DNA of 64,000 nt from Pipra filicauda (GCF_003945595.2 NW_024104293.1:678501-742500); one strand, 5' to 3'; positions 11,909 to 26,900 are shown, counted from the first letter of the stretch. Numbers and translations are program-made. The notes: generated from the letters alone by a model not told the origin.

Positions 11909-11935
11909 ATGAAACTGCTGTGGAGAGCCAAAATG
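11909..11935 (+). CDS. RGL1: RGL1 exon 1 (start codon)
   Basis: Encodes residues 1-9, MKLLWRAKM, and ends in phase 0 at donor ATG|GTAACC. The Met has A at -3 and sits at the downstream edge of a CpG island, as expected for a first exon. The nine residues closely match the RGL1 N-terminus I remember. Frames that read through the donor run straight into the intron 1 minisatellite and are not coding. Confidence 0.86.
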
Positions 11936-14900
11936 GTAACCGGGTGTCCCGTCCCTCTCCCTATCCTTCCCCTACTCGCAGATCCCGCTGCCGTGCCCGA
12001 TGCCGGCGGGGTCGTGCCCGCTACCGAGCGGTGCCGGGCGATGCTGTGCCCGGTGCCGATGCTGTTCCCCGGTGCCGATGCTGTTCCCCGTGCCGATGCT
12101 GTTCCCCGGTGCCGATGCTGTGCCCGGTGCCGATGCTGTTCCCCGTGCCGATGCTGTTCCCCGTGCCGATGCTGTGCCCGGTGCCGATGCTGTTCCCCGT
12201 GCCAATGCGGTGCCCGGTGCCGATGCTGTTCCCCGTGCCAATGCGGTGCCCGGTGCCGATGCTGTTCCCCGGTGCCGATGCTGTTCCCCGGTGCCGATGC
12301 TGTTCCCCGTGCCGATGCTGTTCCCCGTGCCAATGCGGTGCCCGGTGCCGATGCTGTTCCCCGGTGCCGATGCTGTTCCCCGTGCCGATGCTGTTCCCCG
12401 GTGCCGATGCTGTTCCCCGGTGCCGATGCTGTTCCCCGGTGCCGATGCTGTTCCCCGTGCCGATGCTGTGCCCGGTGCCGATGCTGTTCCCCGTGCCGAT
12501 GCTGTTCCCCGTGCCAATGCGGTGCCCGGTGCCGAGCAGAGTCTCTGTTAGCTGGAAGTTTGGAAGACGTTGCGCTCTGCTTTATTTTCCTCCGCTTTCC
12601 ATTATTTGCGAGTTTTAAACCCTGCTCTCTACCACCCTTGTTTGGTTTTTTTTTTCCTTGTTGTTCTTGCAATAATAGGTTTTGGAAAAGCAAACCACAA
12701 AGCGCTTCAGATCCCTCCTTGTCAAGACAATTAAAATATTGCTCTGTTTTAAGTGCTTGTTAGCTTCAAAGTTTCAAGGCTGGCCGCCGAAGTAATTCAG
12801 CAGTTTTAAAAGTGCGACTCGTCCTTAACTAGAAAGCCAAAGAGATTAATTGCTGCAGAAAAGGAGGGGGGGGGGGAGAGGGAAGAAAAGACTGCTAATC
12901 AAAACCAAACTCTTTACTTAGAAAAGACTCTATGCAACTATTTAAAATATGTGCTAGTCTAGGAAAAACAGTTAAATGGAAAATCGGGTATCTTGATACC
13001 ACAGGAAAGGACAGCTTGCCAAGAATATCTCCAGTGTTCCCTCAACCTAAAGGTATCCTGTATTGCTTTGATTGTTGTGTTTACTTTGTGCTACCCATCT
13101 TCTCGGCTCTGTGAGAAGCAGCAGAGCACCTGGTATAGATTGTGGTCTGCACAAGGGGAAAAATGTTTCTTTTTATCTTTTTTTTTGTTTTGTTTTTTGT
13201 TTCTTTCTCCTTTTCCTGGCAGACCACATTTCAGGATGGGGGTGAAGAGGTAGAAGAGGGAGCCGTCTACAATGTCACCCTTAAAAAAGTGCAGATTCAG
13301 CAGGCTGCTAACAAAGGAGCAAGGTGGCTGGGGGTAAGTGAAGCTGGCGCAGTGGCATTTGGGAAGGCTGCTCATGGACTTTGGAGCCTTCTCCAGGGAG
13401 CTGAATCCACATGAATTGTTACAATATTAACTTCTAGCACTGACTGCTCTCATTAAAAAAAAAAAAAGTCAAACCAAAACACTGAAATATTCTGCTTGGG
13501 TCATCTGAAACAACACTCTCCTTGTGTTGACTCTTCCTCTTTTCTTGACCTGTAAAAACAACTTGGTCAGTTGTGGCCATGGATCAGGTGATTCTTGGTG
13601 CAGAAATAAGGATCTTAGCTTATGGCATGAGAAGCTGAACATTTATTTCAGACTGGACTGTGGCTCATTTCTGCTGTTGGGAACCCATCTCAGGTCTGCC
13701 AAACAAATAGTCATGGCATTTTGACTGATGAAGCTCTCAAAACTCAGCTGAACTTCCTCAGAACTTAAGGAAATATAGCTTGGGTCTTATTTTTCTATTG
13801 CTTTCTCAGCCAGATGAGAAATTAATTGCATTTCTGCAAGAATTACAGCTCTGTCTTATTTTTCAAAGTTGTCTTCAAAGCATAAAGGCTTTCTGTGGTA
13901 GGTAAAATGAGCTTAAATGCACATGCACTCGATTTGACATGCTGGTGAGTGCCTTCACCTTTCTCAGACCAAGTCCCCAGTTGATATGAAATATCCTCAC
14001 TTCACTGGAATCAGTGCAGCTGTGGCAGTTTGAGCCAAATCTTCAAGAGGTACTTATAACTTTCGTAGTATTTTGTTATGTTTATATATTTTCTTTGGGA
14101 TCAAAGGAAATAATATAAGAAGTTGGTTTGATGTAGTATCAAGATATATATTTTAAAGGCTTTTAAAACTGCCCTGAGATTTATGTCCAGTCATTTTTCT
14201 GTGACATGAAGCAATACAGCAGTGCTGAAACCACAGTCAAGAAAAATAAGCAAATTCTGTCCTGCATACAGATAGTGCTTAGAATCATCCCTTCCCTTGT
14301 TTCCAAGAAGTACACGGGGTTCTAATCAGAACAGATAATTTCAAATCTGCTTCCTTTGAGTGGCAGATTTCCCATCTCTGCCTCCTGTTTTTACCAGGAA
14401 AAATATTACAAAGTATATTTGAGCTCCTGTAACTTTCCCAGATGGTGGTTTTGTGTAAGAGGTGGAGCTCATTTTGCATGTGTCTGTGGCCCATAAACAT
14501 AGTTTAGAAAAGCAGAATTTTGCCCTGTTTGGGCTGTGTTGTTCCTTTTACGTAGAAGGAGTTTGCCAGGTGGTGTTCTCAAAGGAAGGGAGCGTGTGTG
14601 TTCCTGAGGTCATCACCACAGCTGATGGTGCCCATCTTACCAGGAGTACAAGGGACTGCAAGGTCAGAGCAGTGACTCTTAGCTTTCTGTGGCTAGCGTT
14701 AGTTTTCTGAGGTCAAAATCAAGCCCTGTTTGTGGGGAAGGAGGCATTGTGTCAGAAATCCACACCTGTTCTGGGCATAAATCGGTGACTTCAGCTTCCA
14801 GGCTGGCCTTTTTCAGAAACAAACAAACAAAAAAACCAAACCAAACCAAAAAAAAACCCAAACAAAAAAAATCTCTTGCATATTATCTGAACATATTTTG

Positions 14901-17900
14901 AAACATATGGGCTGTTTGTTTCCCTTAAGCTCTTCAGAACATAAAATATTTTAAGCCCTTTTTGTGATCTTGTTTTATTAATGGCTTTTTTGTGGTCCTA
15001 AAATCAATAAATAGCCTCTAACCCAGAGCATTATTTATGAATAGTCATCCCTGCCCCCAGCAGTCTGGCCTTGAAAAGTCTCTTTTAAAATCATCAGGTG
15101 ACTTTTTTTTTTTTTTCTGGAGCTTATAGGGGTTTATGATGGTTTTTTTGTCCTATGCTTTGAAATTCATAGCACTAAATTAACAAGACATTGGATTTAT
15201 CAATGTTGGACTTAATTTTTTTGATGGTGCTCTAAGTCAGGCTTAGGTTGAAGACTCAAAGTCAGCTGAAGAGTGGGAACAACCGTTTGTACATCAGCAA
15301 GTATTGAGTCGCAAACATAGTAACTCTCTTATTGATTATATGCATGCCTGGATTTACTTTTTCAAAAATTACTTTGCAAAGTCAGTTTGTAACCTGTAAA
15401 GGACTACTTTAGCAGTCTGACATTCTCTGAGGCACTGAGCTTTCGGTTTGTTGGTGTAGGTCAAGTCTAATAAACCTTTCTTAAAGTTCTGCATCCTCAG
15501 AACCCATCCAGGGTCACTGAGTGGTTGGCCCTGTGATGAGAGAATGGTCTGTTTAAAGGCCAATCATAAAATTCCAGTTTAAGCTCCATAAACACTTGCC
15601 TATTTAAATACAGAAATGTCTGTCTTGTGTTTCAAACTTCTACAGTTAATAAAAGAAAAACAGGCTGTGACTTAGGCAGGCATCAGCAGTTCTATAACTT
15701 TCAGAAGTGTGAAGCTTTTGGATAATCACCAAATTTCTTAGCTTTAAATTTAATATTAGACATCAAAGGCTGCCAATAATAGCCACTGCTTTTGTCACCA
15801 AATACTTAATACTAAATATTTAGTGAAGCTTAGGACTTTAAACATTACAGTATTAGGGAGTATTAATAGCCCTGGTAGGAGCTCAGCATTGTGAGATGCT
15901 ACACAAAAGCACTATTTTGGCTAAAAAGAACTTACAGATGTAAGCCTCTGAAGAGGCTTGTCTGTACACACTTGTTGTCTCAGCTGATGATTGGTATCAA
16001 AGCTTCAGAAGTCAAGTGTACCTTCTGGAGATAGTGAGAGGGAATCCCTCCCAAACATGGTAGGTTCAACCACAGAAAACATGAAAAGACTTTTTTTTTT
16101 TTGAAAACAAAGTGGGTTTTGGTGTCTCCAGGATATACCTTGAGAGATCTCCAGGGTCCTGAGAGAGAGGAACAAGCCACAAAAGCCGTGGAAGCTGAGG
16201 TACATGGCCTGACTCCTTTGTGAGAGAAAAGGATGGAGAAGTAGAGATTTGTACAGATGGATGGCACGCTCCAAAGAGCAGGTGAGGAAGATGCTTTCTG
16301 CAGCAGGATTTTGGGTGGCATTATGTCAGGCTAGAGAAAAAGCTGTATCAGTAACTGGAATAGAAGGTTTGAAAGTGCAGCAAGGGATTTGAATGATGTG
16401 GCTAGAAAGAGAGTGTTGTATTTTAAAGCTATGACAGAGCAAAAACCTGAAAAATTGGATCCAACTTCCCTCTGAGGATGTAAACACAGCCCACAGAGAG
16501 CTGGCACCCTGCATGTCCCAACAGGATGGTGCTATTGTCCATGAAGGAAAGGCAACAAAACAGAAGAGACAGGTGAAAAATTTAGAGTTCTGTGGGGGTT
16601 TTTAATCTTGAACTGACAGCCAGGTACCCGTGAAATGAAACAAAGACAAGCTGAGTCATACGATAGCTTGAAAGAGATAAGAACAGCAAAGCAGTGGCTG
16701 TAAAAGTAGATCAGCCACTAAATACCTGAATTTCTGTGGCCAGGAGCAATATGCTGACAGAGCATGAATGGTGTTGGAGCGGTGAACTGCACTCAGTGAT
16801 TTATTGTAAACAGTAAACTGAGAAGTAAACAGTTGAAAGCGAATGGAAAAAGCAGTGGGTAGAGAAGTGAAGAGATGGAATTGAAGAGAGATGGGGAAGA
16901 GTGGTGTAGGAAGAACAGAGGCATGGATGTGGTGTGGGCAGATGGACAAGAGGGTTACTAAAAAGAAAAAGCTAACGAGGTTTTAAAGAGCTGTGAAATG
17001 ACTTTTGTAGAGCTCCGTGTTCCCCCCTGTACTGCTTTATCTCACCGTTCCAGAAGTTAGGGAGGGGTGGGTGGCCGCTGTCTAGCCCCCTTGGAGTCTG
17101 AGGGAAGCAGTGAGGAATGAGCCTCTGAGACAGGAGGGGCTCCCTAAAGCCTACGGATATTTTTCCTATCGGAGTCCTGTATCCGGGAAGAGTGAGGAAG
17201 AGACTTACAATCTGCCTCTGGAGTATTTCGTGGGGCAGGTCAGAGGAATTGCTGCCAGGAACGGCACTTCTCCCGAGCCTCTGTGCGGTATTTCCACGTC
17301 TTAAATGACTGCTGAGCTTTCAGAGCCCATCCTCACACATCAAGTTTCGTGCTTTGCTGACAGATGATGCAGACTCCGAGTCTTAAATATCCAGATAACA
17401 TAGGAATACTCTGCTCCCTCATGGCCAGCCTGCCTGGCTTCTTTAGCTGTTGTATGCACGTCTAGAGCAGATTTGAGAGACTTGGTTTATTCCTTCTGCT
17501 TTCTCGGCCACAGCTGAACTTCTGGCTCTGGAGTTTGTTCAGGCAGAGATGGATTCAAAATATTACTTGTCTCAAGGTGTCTTTAATACTATAATATTGG
17601 GTGTATAGCAGAACATGTTCTTCCAAAATTAAAAATGAACTGCTGTAGAAAGGTGCTTTTCAATACCTTAAAATGCTGAAAGGGGGAAAAGCTGAAAAGT
17701 ACCAAGTCTATCATTAAATATTTGTGTGTTTTCTTAACACTGATATTGTTTGATAATTACTTTTCCTGGGAATTTTGTGGTGTTTTGAAAATAAATTTTG
17801 AGTGCTTGTCTCGCACTGAAAACTGCATGTGACCACAGGTTTGGCTTCTAAACACTTCTACAGTCATATACACTGGCAGGATGCTTGTGTTGGAGAGTTC

Positions 17901-20900
17901 AGTCAGAAAAACATTGCAAAAACTTGTGTCTAACTAAGCTGTATCCCAGTTAGGACCTAGGACACGATCCTCTCTCGAGTTGAACTGTCAGAAAAGAAGC
18001 TTTAGTTTGGATTTATTTCTTTCCAACACAGACCTCCTAAATATGGGTTGAGATTTAAATGGTGCCTGGAATCATCAACATTTTAGGAACAAGCAAACCT
18101 CAAATTTTCTTTGAGCCTGCTCCTGCCCTCCTACGTGTCTTCCAAGCCAGCTCTGTGATTTCTTTTTTATCTTACTCTTAGATCCCAGATGTTCTGGTTG
18201 AGTGTAGTTTCCTGTGGAAGCAGCAGGCCAGGGCTTGGCTGATCATTGTCCTTGCTGCAGCTTGCTGTTTTGTCTCTTGATTTAGAGCATGTGTTGGTCC
18301 CTTTTGGCTAAATCAGACTCTTCAGTCAGGTTCCTCCAGCCTGTCCTGACCACGTAGACCAAGGCCAGGGTGTAGTTCTGGCCGTATGTTTGGCAGAAGC
18401 AGAAAGGCGGTTCCCAGGGAGCTGACAGGCTCCCTATGGAAACTGAGCTGTGCTGTTGTCCACTCCAGATCCTCTGGGAAACTGTCTTGGAGAAGGAAGA
18501 AAGATGGGGTGTGCTCACATTGGTATTGCATGGGGGAAGTGCTGTCAAGGGCTGGAGACCCACAAAGTAGGTGTATGCAGAGGGAACTAAATGGTTTTAC
18601 CTATTGACAGGTACACAGTTATCCAGAAGAAAGCTTTGGCATCTCATTCAGCTTGTCTTTTGATTTGGACTAGGCTCTTTCCTCCCGTCCTTCCTTCAGC
18701 TGTGGGCGTAATAGTACCATAGTATCATATTAATGACTCCTCATGGAATATTTTTCTCCTTACTTCCCGGTTCAGGCACAGATCTCTGCTCCAGGGATAT
18801 CCTAAGGAGCACTCTTGGATACAGTCATCAGCTGGATAATAGAGGCTGTGTGTGCAACACGCACTCAAAAATAGAAACTGAGCCTATTAAGAGTTTTAAA
18901 ATGGAAGCCTGAAAGATTACTGTCCATTACTTTCCCAGTTGCAAATCCAAAGTGCATAATTAGAGGGGTAACTGGCTTTGCAGCACAGTGTCATGCTCTC
19001 AGTTGGGTTTAAAACCTCCCATTCCAAGCTGTCAAAGCGTGACAGGGTGGCAGTGCTTTAATCTTGTGGTGTTATTAACAGAGTTAAGGGATACTCCAGC
19101 ATGGCCACATGGAACCAGGGAGAGGGACACAGGCAGCCTCCCTTCCTAAGGGCTGTGCAGAGGCATCTCTTGCTAATGATCTTTAGATGAAGTGGAACGA
19201 CAAGAGCCAAGGGAGCCTCTTGAGCAAAAGTTGTTGGAGACTGCTCTGCTGTTGCACTGGTGTGTATCTGCATTTTGGAAAGCTCACAGCCAGCCTGCTT
19301 ATGGACAAAAACTTGCCCTTGGCATACTTTCAGTTTACCTGTGACATGTAGGAATATAATGACATCCTCTGCTATAATTGCTCTCTTCTGGGAATTCCTC
19401 CGACAGCCAGGATGACTGTCTTTTTAAACTGTGCTGCTTGGATGGTAGAGGTTCTCCCTGAATTCAGCACCTTAAATGTCTTGCTGCTGACATCACTGAA
19501 TTGCTTTGTCAAGAAGTAGAAAGTCAAAGGAATAACCAAAAAATCAGCTCACTGCAAAAAAACCTGGTATTTTCTTTCTGAATGCTAGATGTAGGTCACT
19601 TGTTGGGTTAAAGAAGAGCTGGCAAGGAATGTGGCTATGTGTCATTGGAAAGCTTGGGAGCAGCAGCATAAGAACTGGACTGAGATGCTGTACAGAGAAT
19701 AGCCCTGGAGAAACCATTAGTTTTACAGTTTGGGTTTTGATGTTTTCATTTAAGGAACAGGCTGAAGCATTGCAAGCATGTTAGTCACACTTGGATTTAA
19801 ATTTAACCTTGGTAAAGCTAATTAAAAATCTATGTGTAAATGCACACTTTAAACTTCCATCTTTTACTCCTGCTCTAGGAATCTGTTTGCTAAGTATATA
19901 ACTTCCTTTAGCCAGCACTGTAAGGGAGTACAGCTGTGTGAAGAAATGAGCACAAAGTGGTGACTTAGCCCCTTGAAAAAATGAGGTTATTTTGTGTGAA
20001 AGGGGTAAATAAATGCTAACTCGGTGTTGAATCCTGCTCTTGCTTGTCTTTGTGTAGCCAGAGCCTTGTGTCTTGTAAAGCAGAGGCAAAATGTGTGTGA
20101 TGTCTTAGCGTTCTCACCTCAGCAACATGGTATCAGAGATTGTAAAACATTATTCCTAAAGGGAATTGGGATCTCGTTCCTAAAGAGCTGAGCAGCCGAC
20201 CAGGAGTTGTCTCCAGGAAGTTGTCATGGTTTGCTCTTGCAGTCTTCCAGAACTACTTTTGCCCTTGTTTCACCCCCTAAATGCTCTATTTTCCTGTTCA
20301 GTGGCCAGAAGTGACTTGTAGTTCTTCATGGGTGGTACATTAGCACATGGGGTGCAACTATAAAGTCTATGTTAGGTATTTACACCTTCTGGAATAAGAA
20401 TTTTATTGAGATGTGTGAGGATGTGGGTTTCTTTTTAATTTTGATTTTTTTTTAAATATCAAGTTTTAAAGCTGTAGTGAGGAATTCTGTGGTTTGGATA
20501 TGGAAATCCTTTTACTGTTCCTGGAAATCCTGCGACCTTGGACCAAACTGAACTCGTGCTAACACCTGAATCCAGCTGCGCTGTGGTTCAGTTCAGCACC
20601 ATGTCACCCATAGGTGACAGTTTAGGGACTGGAAGGAAAGTAAAAACATATCCAAGTGAAATGATAATGGTCTTGCATTCTTAAAGCATCTTTCATCCAA
20701 ATAACTTCCAAAGCACGGCCGCAAATTTTCAGCAGACTGACTATGTGAAGTGTGTTGTCATGTAACATAGCACAGAAGTATGATTTGGGTGGGGATTAAA
20801 ATTCAGCTGCAGTGCTGTATCTTGGGTTTGGTAGATTCCCCTTTATTTGGGGGGGAGGGGGGAAAGAGAGGAGGAAAAAGTTTTCCTGGGATGATGCAAC

Positions 20901-23900
20901 TTTAAAAAGGCTATTTTTTTTTTTAGGCTGCTGAAGGGCTGGAAACATTAAATAAAAGTCAGGGGGAGATGGATTAGCTGTCAGAGCTGCCTGGTAATAT
21001 TTACTTAGTGGCTTCATAATGTTATCACATGGATATCTTCCCCACATGTGACATATATGCTGCAAGGAGCAGCTGCTTAACAAGGCACAGCAGCACATGG
21101 AAACAATTTAGGACCAGAAGTGAATTAATTAAAACCACCTGGGAAGAAGACCTGGACTTCTGAGAGTCCAGAGTTCTGTGGAAGCATTTGCCCACCATGA
21201 TGCTTTTGTGAAAGCAAGCTCAAGTATGAAGCTGTGTCAGGGAAGGGGGGGATGAAGTGAAGCTGAGAAAAGGGGATGACAGTAGCACATCACTCATTCC
21301 TGGTGCTTGTTTCCTCATCTCAAAGATCAGAGACCTAGCAAAAGGGGTCCACAGATGGGAAAGGATTTGGTGACGCTGAAAAGGTGAGGACTGTTTAATT
21401 TGTGTCTTGTTGCAAGTAGAGTTGATGTGCTGGTTTAACAGTAAATCCTCACAGGATTGAGGCTCTGTTCTGGCAGTGAATAGGAGGATATACTAAAAAC
21501 ATTTAAAACAGTGAGTGGAGAAGGGACACTTTACCTCTGGAGACTGTTTGGTGGCTTTGAAAGCAAGGGGGTGAAAGAAATTAGTGACTTTGCTTTGCAT
21601 GAAATGAACCTGAAGGGACATGCCACTGGAAAAGTAGCTGAGTCCAGCCGAGTCGAAGAGGATACAGAAAGGACTGGACATTTATGTAAATAATGAGAAC
21701 AAATGCATGAATACTATATGAGATTGAAAACACAAGACATTAATTTTTGTGATTTAGCTACAAAACAAACATGTCCTGCAGCTGAGAAGAGTCTTTTTCC
21801 TCTGGGCTGGTTGTTCTGAATGTTACGGGTGTTATTCCTTCATCTTCCTCCATAGCATCTGGCCATTGTCAGAGGGGGAAAACCCCCCCAGTTATTGTGT
21901 GTGGCTGTTTCTAAAGTTCAGGTTACAATTTGTTTGCAGCAAAGATTTAATGAGGCAGAATAAGGTTGAACACAGTCACTTACCAAAAGAATCACAAGAA
22001 CTTTAATGGCGAGGAGATGTCAGGGCCATATTGTGACACCCTACAGGAGTTTGGTGGGGGCTAGTTTTCCAGCAGCCCAGCAACCTCCTCCTGGTCAGGG
22101 AGGACTCTGGGTGCTCAGATCCTTTTTTTTGGTGTGTGTGAAGCAAAACTTTTCATCCTTGCTGTTTTAGGCTCTGCAAATATAGGAGTTGTGTGGGTTG
22201 CCCTTTGCTTTACTCCATTCAGCTTCGAAATAGCTACTTTAAAAATAAGGCAGCTCGAGCAGAGCATGGTACTCTACATGTGGTCTCATCATGCAGTGGA
22301 AGAATAATGTCCTTTGACTTGCTTTGGTACCCTTTATTTATGCTTTGCAGAATTGTTTGCTTTTTGTTACCGCTTCCAAGCATTGTGCTGAAAGATTTAA
22401 TGCTCTGCCTATTCCAACCCTTCAGGTCTTTTCTCTGATCTGTGTGCCAGCGTGTGACCTTTGAGGGTGGGACATTCAACAGACGTTTTTTGCTGGCTTT
22501 TTACATTTACCTACATTTAGTTGCACCGGCCATCTCTTGCCCATTTGTATCTCCCCTTTAGCAGCTTTGTCAATCAAAATGAGATTTTGGCAGCCTCCAC
22601 CTGAAGTGTGAAGCTTTGTGCCGCTTCACGTGCTGGCAGTACTCACGAAGCTTTTGCTCTGCAGGTTACTGGGTTACAGCCTGATGGAGCTGTGACTTGT
22701 TCCTCTCTGCCACCTGCGTGGATCTCCCACACATGGCTGTGGACAACAGCCACCAATGCTGCTGCTGGGCCATGGTGGGTGGCACTAATGAGGTGTAGGC
22801 ATTTGAAATGCTTTTGTGGAGTGATCCTGTTATTACATTCTATTATTTCATCTATTTTTCTCTTATATTCTTCCCACCTTTTTGGTCTGAAAGGAGTTTG
22901 AGGGGTTATTTTCTTCTCCTTTCCCACCCCCCTCAGCTGCTTGGTACAGTTGCCTTTCTCCTTACCAAGGCTCAACCTTTCTCCCAGTCAGTGGCTGTTT
23001 CTTCCTTTTTGGGCACTCCATGGGCTCTTTGTGCGAGTAAAACGACATGTTTTTATTACAGATTGGCATTTTGTATTGAAAGGTCTCAGAATGATTGAAC
23101 AATATGGAGTGACTGAATGCTTTGAGATGTGTTCAGAGCTCTTGGGCTTCAAACTGGAGACTCGTCAGATTTCCAGGTCTCAGAGGCTCTTTCTGACTCT
23201 TAAAAATCAGTGATCTAAACTTGTAAGTATCTATATATCCTAAAGCAGAAACAAACCCTCACGTTAGAGCTGTCTCAGGTTTTATTCCTTCCTATGTATA
23301 GTTGATGCCCCACATAAGCTTTCATACACCGAATATATTGAGCTTTTGTTTTGACTTGAATCAAGCGCAGAATGTCCTTCAGTTGTTTGGAGTGTTTCTC
23401 AACTTGTCAAATGAGGTTCATAACACTTCAAAGCTTTGTTGGTGTTGGGATGCGAACAAGTCAGTCCCCCCTTATGGTTAACTGTTCTGTTCAGTGCAAA
23501 AGAGGTGAATTAACCAAATGCTCCTGAGGTGCGTTTGGAACCTGGTTGAAATATTCCCTGCAAATAAGAAAATTATTATGAAGATATCCTTATACTTCTG
23601 TTTGTTTGGTTTGTAGTAAACTCTGTCTCTACCTGTGGTGCATTTTGTATTTTTAGAGTAGAAATCTTTTAGGGCAGGGACAGTGTCTTCTGTTTGGAGA
23701 TGCCATTGTGCTGCTGTTGGAAATGTCCAATAAGTAACACCAACGTGTTTCATTTGGAAGGCAGATCTTAGGCCTTTGCATTCCTCCCCTGGAGTGCTTG
23801 GGATTGATTCTGGCTGTGCTCCGGGCTGCTGGCTCCCTGTAGCAGACAAAATGTGAATGAACTCTTGCACACTTACTTAAAGCACGAGGCTTGCATTCTT

Positions 23901-26900
23901 CCTGCAAAAACAGGCGCTTTGTTCAGGAAAACATCAGGTGGTCATAAAGTTAGAACAGGACTGAGAAGAGCAGAAGTATGCTGTTAACTCCTGATGGGTA
24001 ATTAAACAACAACCCCCCCAAAAAAGAAGAAAAATCAAAAGAACAGACAGCAAATGTGGACAATTTCTGTTTTATCTTTTTTTTCATTCTTTCTTTCCCC
24101 TTTACTTGTAAGCTATACTTATTTGCATTCTGAGTCAATACTTCCACATAATTATGTGTTTTGATTTGTGTCCATTGCTTAGGGATTTAAGTCCAAGTGC
24201 AGCATTTTTAAGCCAAAATACAGATCTCTACAGTGGGTTCAGGGCCAGCTCATGCTGTTTCTGCTGTGTCAAAAGAGAAGGGGTAAGGGCTGGTGCTGTG
24301 GTTAGAAGAATCCAGTAATTTGTGGAGGCGTGCAGTGTGTTTAGCTGTCATATATTTGTTTGTCATACAGAATTTATCATAGAGAAAATACCTGTAGAAT
24401 TTGGTCAAGGATGCTGCCATTCAGATGTGGTACATACACACACACACACGTGTAGTCACACAGAGTCACTCCCTGTCTCTGTAGGGGTGTGTGTACAAGA
24501 GAAGAGCCCGAAGAGATTCCATAGTCAGTCCCCTGGGAGGTCTAGATAGTACAGTAAAAATGCAGTTTGGCCTGGACTAAAAATTGCCTTAATATTTTTG
24601 GACTCTTTCAGCACGTAAATAAGCTGGTAACACTTAATATTAGGAAACATTAGCTTACTATTACTGCTTTTTCTACTCAGACCCCACCCTGTAGAGGTCT
24701 CTTAGTTTTGAAACAAAGGGTAGTAAAAAGCACAGCCATGGAAATGAAGTTTATAACTCAATTTAGGTACATATTCATGCTGTGGTCATGAAAGTGGTTA
24801 CTTACTGCTAACCTCTTTCTTTTATAAAATACTTAAAAAGCTTGCCATTAGAGATTGCTCACAGTAATTATTATGAAACATATAACAGCATTTCTTAGAT
24901 ATTTGTTGCTCCACAAAAATGCCTTGTTTCCAGTTCAGTTTATTTTAAAATCCGAATCAGTCTCCTGCTGTTTTCTCTGTCTGGATGCATTTAATCTCCC
25001 TATACCTACAGTTTTAATTTCCAACTCTTCATACTGTTAAAAATCTATCACTCTTGCCCTTGGTGTTTTCACTGAGTGCAGTAGCAGTTTACACTGATTT
25101 CCTGACTCGTATACATTTAATTTCTGTGTACTGCTTGAGCAAGCTTTACAGTGTGAAAGGAGAGCCAACAATATAATCAGGATGAATAAAAGCATTTTGG
25201 GTTATGTAATATGCATTCATGCTACCATTATGCAACAGAATTATTACTTGTGGCACCCTTTAATCCATTTTGAGTTTAGCACTGTTGCCTGCTGTCTCAT
25301 ACAGGACCTTCTTTGTTTCTACTGACTGAGCAGAAGGTGATGATGAGCTTCACAATTAATTTAAATTGCATTTCTGGAAGGAGGAAAAAATAGTGTTACT
25401 TTTCACAGGGCAAATATTCTATTGGTAGTCAAAAGTCATGATACCATATGAAATCTGTCTGTGTTAGTGGTAATATCAATCATCCCTTCTCTTTGCCACA
25501 CTTGGTGTTTATTAAAAAAATGACAGCATATTTTAGCATTTTTCATGAAAGAAACATGGCAAATGGTTTACAGACCAGTGTTTCACAAACAAAATTTCCA
25601 TAATAGCTTTCCTCTGGTATTTCTTAGGGTAGGCATAGAGTTATAATTTTTAACATCTAGGCAGCTTAGAAATATTGTATATAAATACAGAATTTGCTAT
25701 GCTGTGAACTTCCTCAGATGGAAGGTGCACTGTACCCATCCCTGTAATCATTAAAAGCTGTTTTAGAGTCCAGTGGAATGTTCGAGCTGTCTGCCACCTT
25801 TTATACTCTGTTTTTCCCTGCTCGGCGCCCCTTCCTTTTTCCCTTATGGTTCCTAGAATTGGTTCCTGGGTGCTTTGGCACCTATGAATTTCCAGGACAG
25901 ACTGGAAGCAGTGAGAGTGTGGAGAAGGAGGAAGAGGAGTTAAGATAGGGCTGTCAGCAGAAACAGTAATTGCTATTTACTGTTTCTGGGGCACAGGGGA
26001 GCTGCCCCAGCTGCCTGTTGCCCTCCTTAGGGACCCTCTGTAATCCATACCTGTAAAAGCTTTTATTAGTTTTGACAGTTAATCACAGACTGTTTTATGC
26101 AAGTCCAAAGAGACTTTGTAGAGCTCTTCCCTCATGGAGACACTGTGTAGCACTTCCTTCGGCTCCAGAAGTCAAAATATATTATAAAATGAGCTGATTT
26201 TACTGCCGAAGTGGGCACTAAAACCTATTTCCTTGCCTTCATCCTGGTGCCCTTCTCCCTTAGCTGTTTATTATTTTGTGTATTTATTTACTGCTCCGTT
26301 TGGTGATCGGATATTTTGGTGTTCCTGTCCACTGAAGAGAGGAGTTTTACAAATGATTTTTCTCTAATACGAAAGGGCTTTGGGAAGATACTTAATATGG
26401 GACACATTTCATTTGCTGGACTAGAAGAGTATTTCCAGTTGTTTGATGGCCGATCTTCCCCCAACGGCATAAGATGCACATGACTAAGAGTATTACCTGA
26501 CTTACTGGTTTCTTCTTCTTGCCTTTCTGTTTTAGGAACTTGCTAAGCTTCAATGTCCAATCAAAACCAGGACAAGCAATATTTCATAATACTGACATGC
26601 AATGAAAATAATACAGCTCTGGCATGCTTAAGGGTTGTGGTAAACTGTAGAGCTGTGAAACACAACAAACAAAAATGAAAAGGGTTTCAGTAATCTGATT
26701 TTTCAGGTTCAGTTAACTCAGTGAGGACACTCAGAAAAGGGGAGAGGGTTGGAGGGGTTGTCTTGGTTTTGTTAAAAGCCTTGTGGAAGAGGGGTGAGAG
26801 TCAGGATGAGAAGGAGCTTTCTGTAGGTAGGAAGCAAGGAGAAGGTAAGTGCATAAATCATACGAGGTAGAGGTGGGGATTTGGAGCTGTTGGGGGGATT

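Larger units (their letters stand above)
11515..12035 (+). promoter_or_regulatory. RGL1: CpG-island promoter and 5' UTR of RGL1
   Basis: A very GC- and CpG-rich block that surrounds exon 1 and changes abruptly from AT-rich DNA at about 11515. It has Sp1-type GC boxes (GGGGGCGGGC near 11725 and GAGGCGGGGCC near 11735), an ETS-like ACAGGAAG near 11711 and an eight-unit pentamer repeat at 11793-11832. No TATA box is seen, as is usual for such promoters. The transcription start cannot be fixed from sequence. Confidence 0.78.

Noticed and set aside
11398..12763. Long open frames of 180-406 codons on both strands around the first exon.
   Set aside because: They arise because the minisatellite unit is 18 bp, has no stop in several frames and contains ATG in every unit, and because the CpG island is GC-rich. 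The proteins are pure repeats of Pro/Ala/Cys/Arg strings with no domain. Only the first nine codons at 11909 belong to a real gene.
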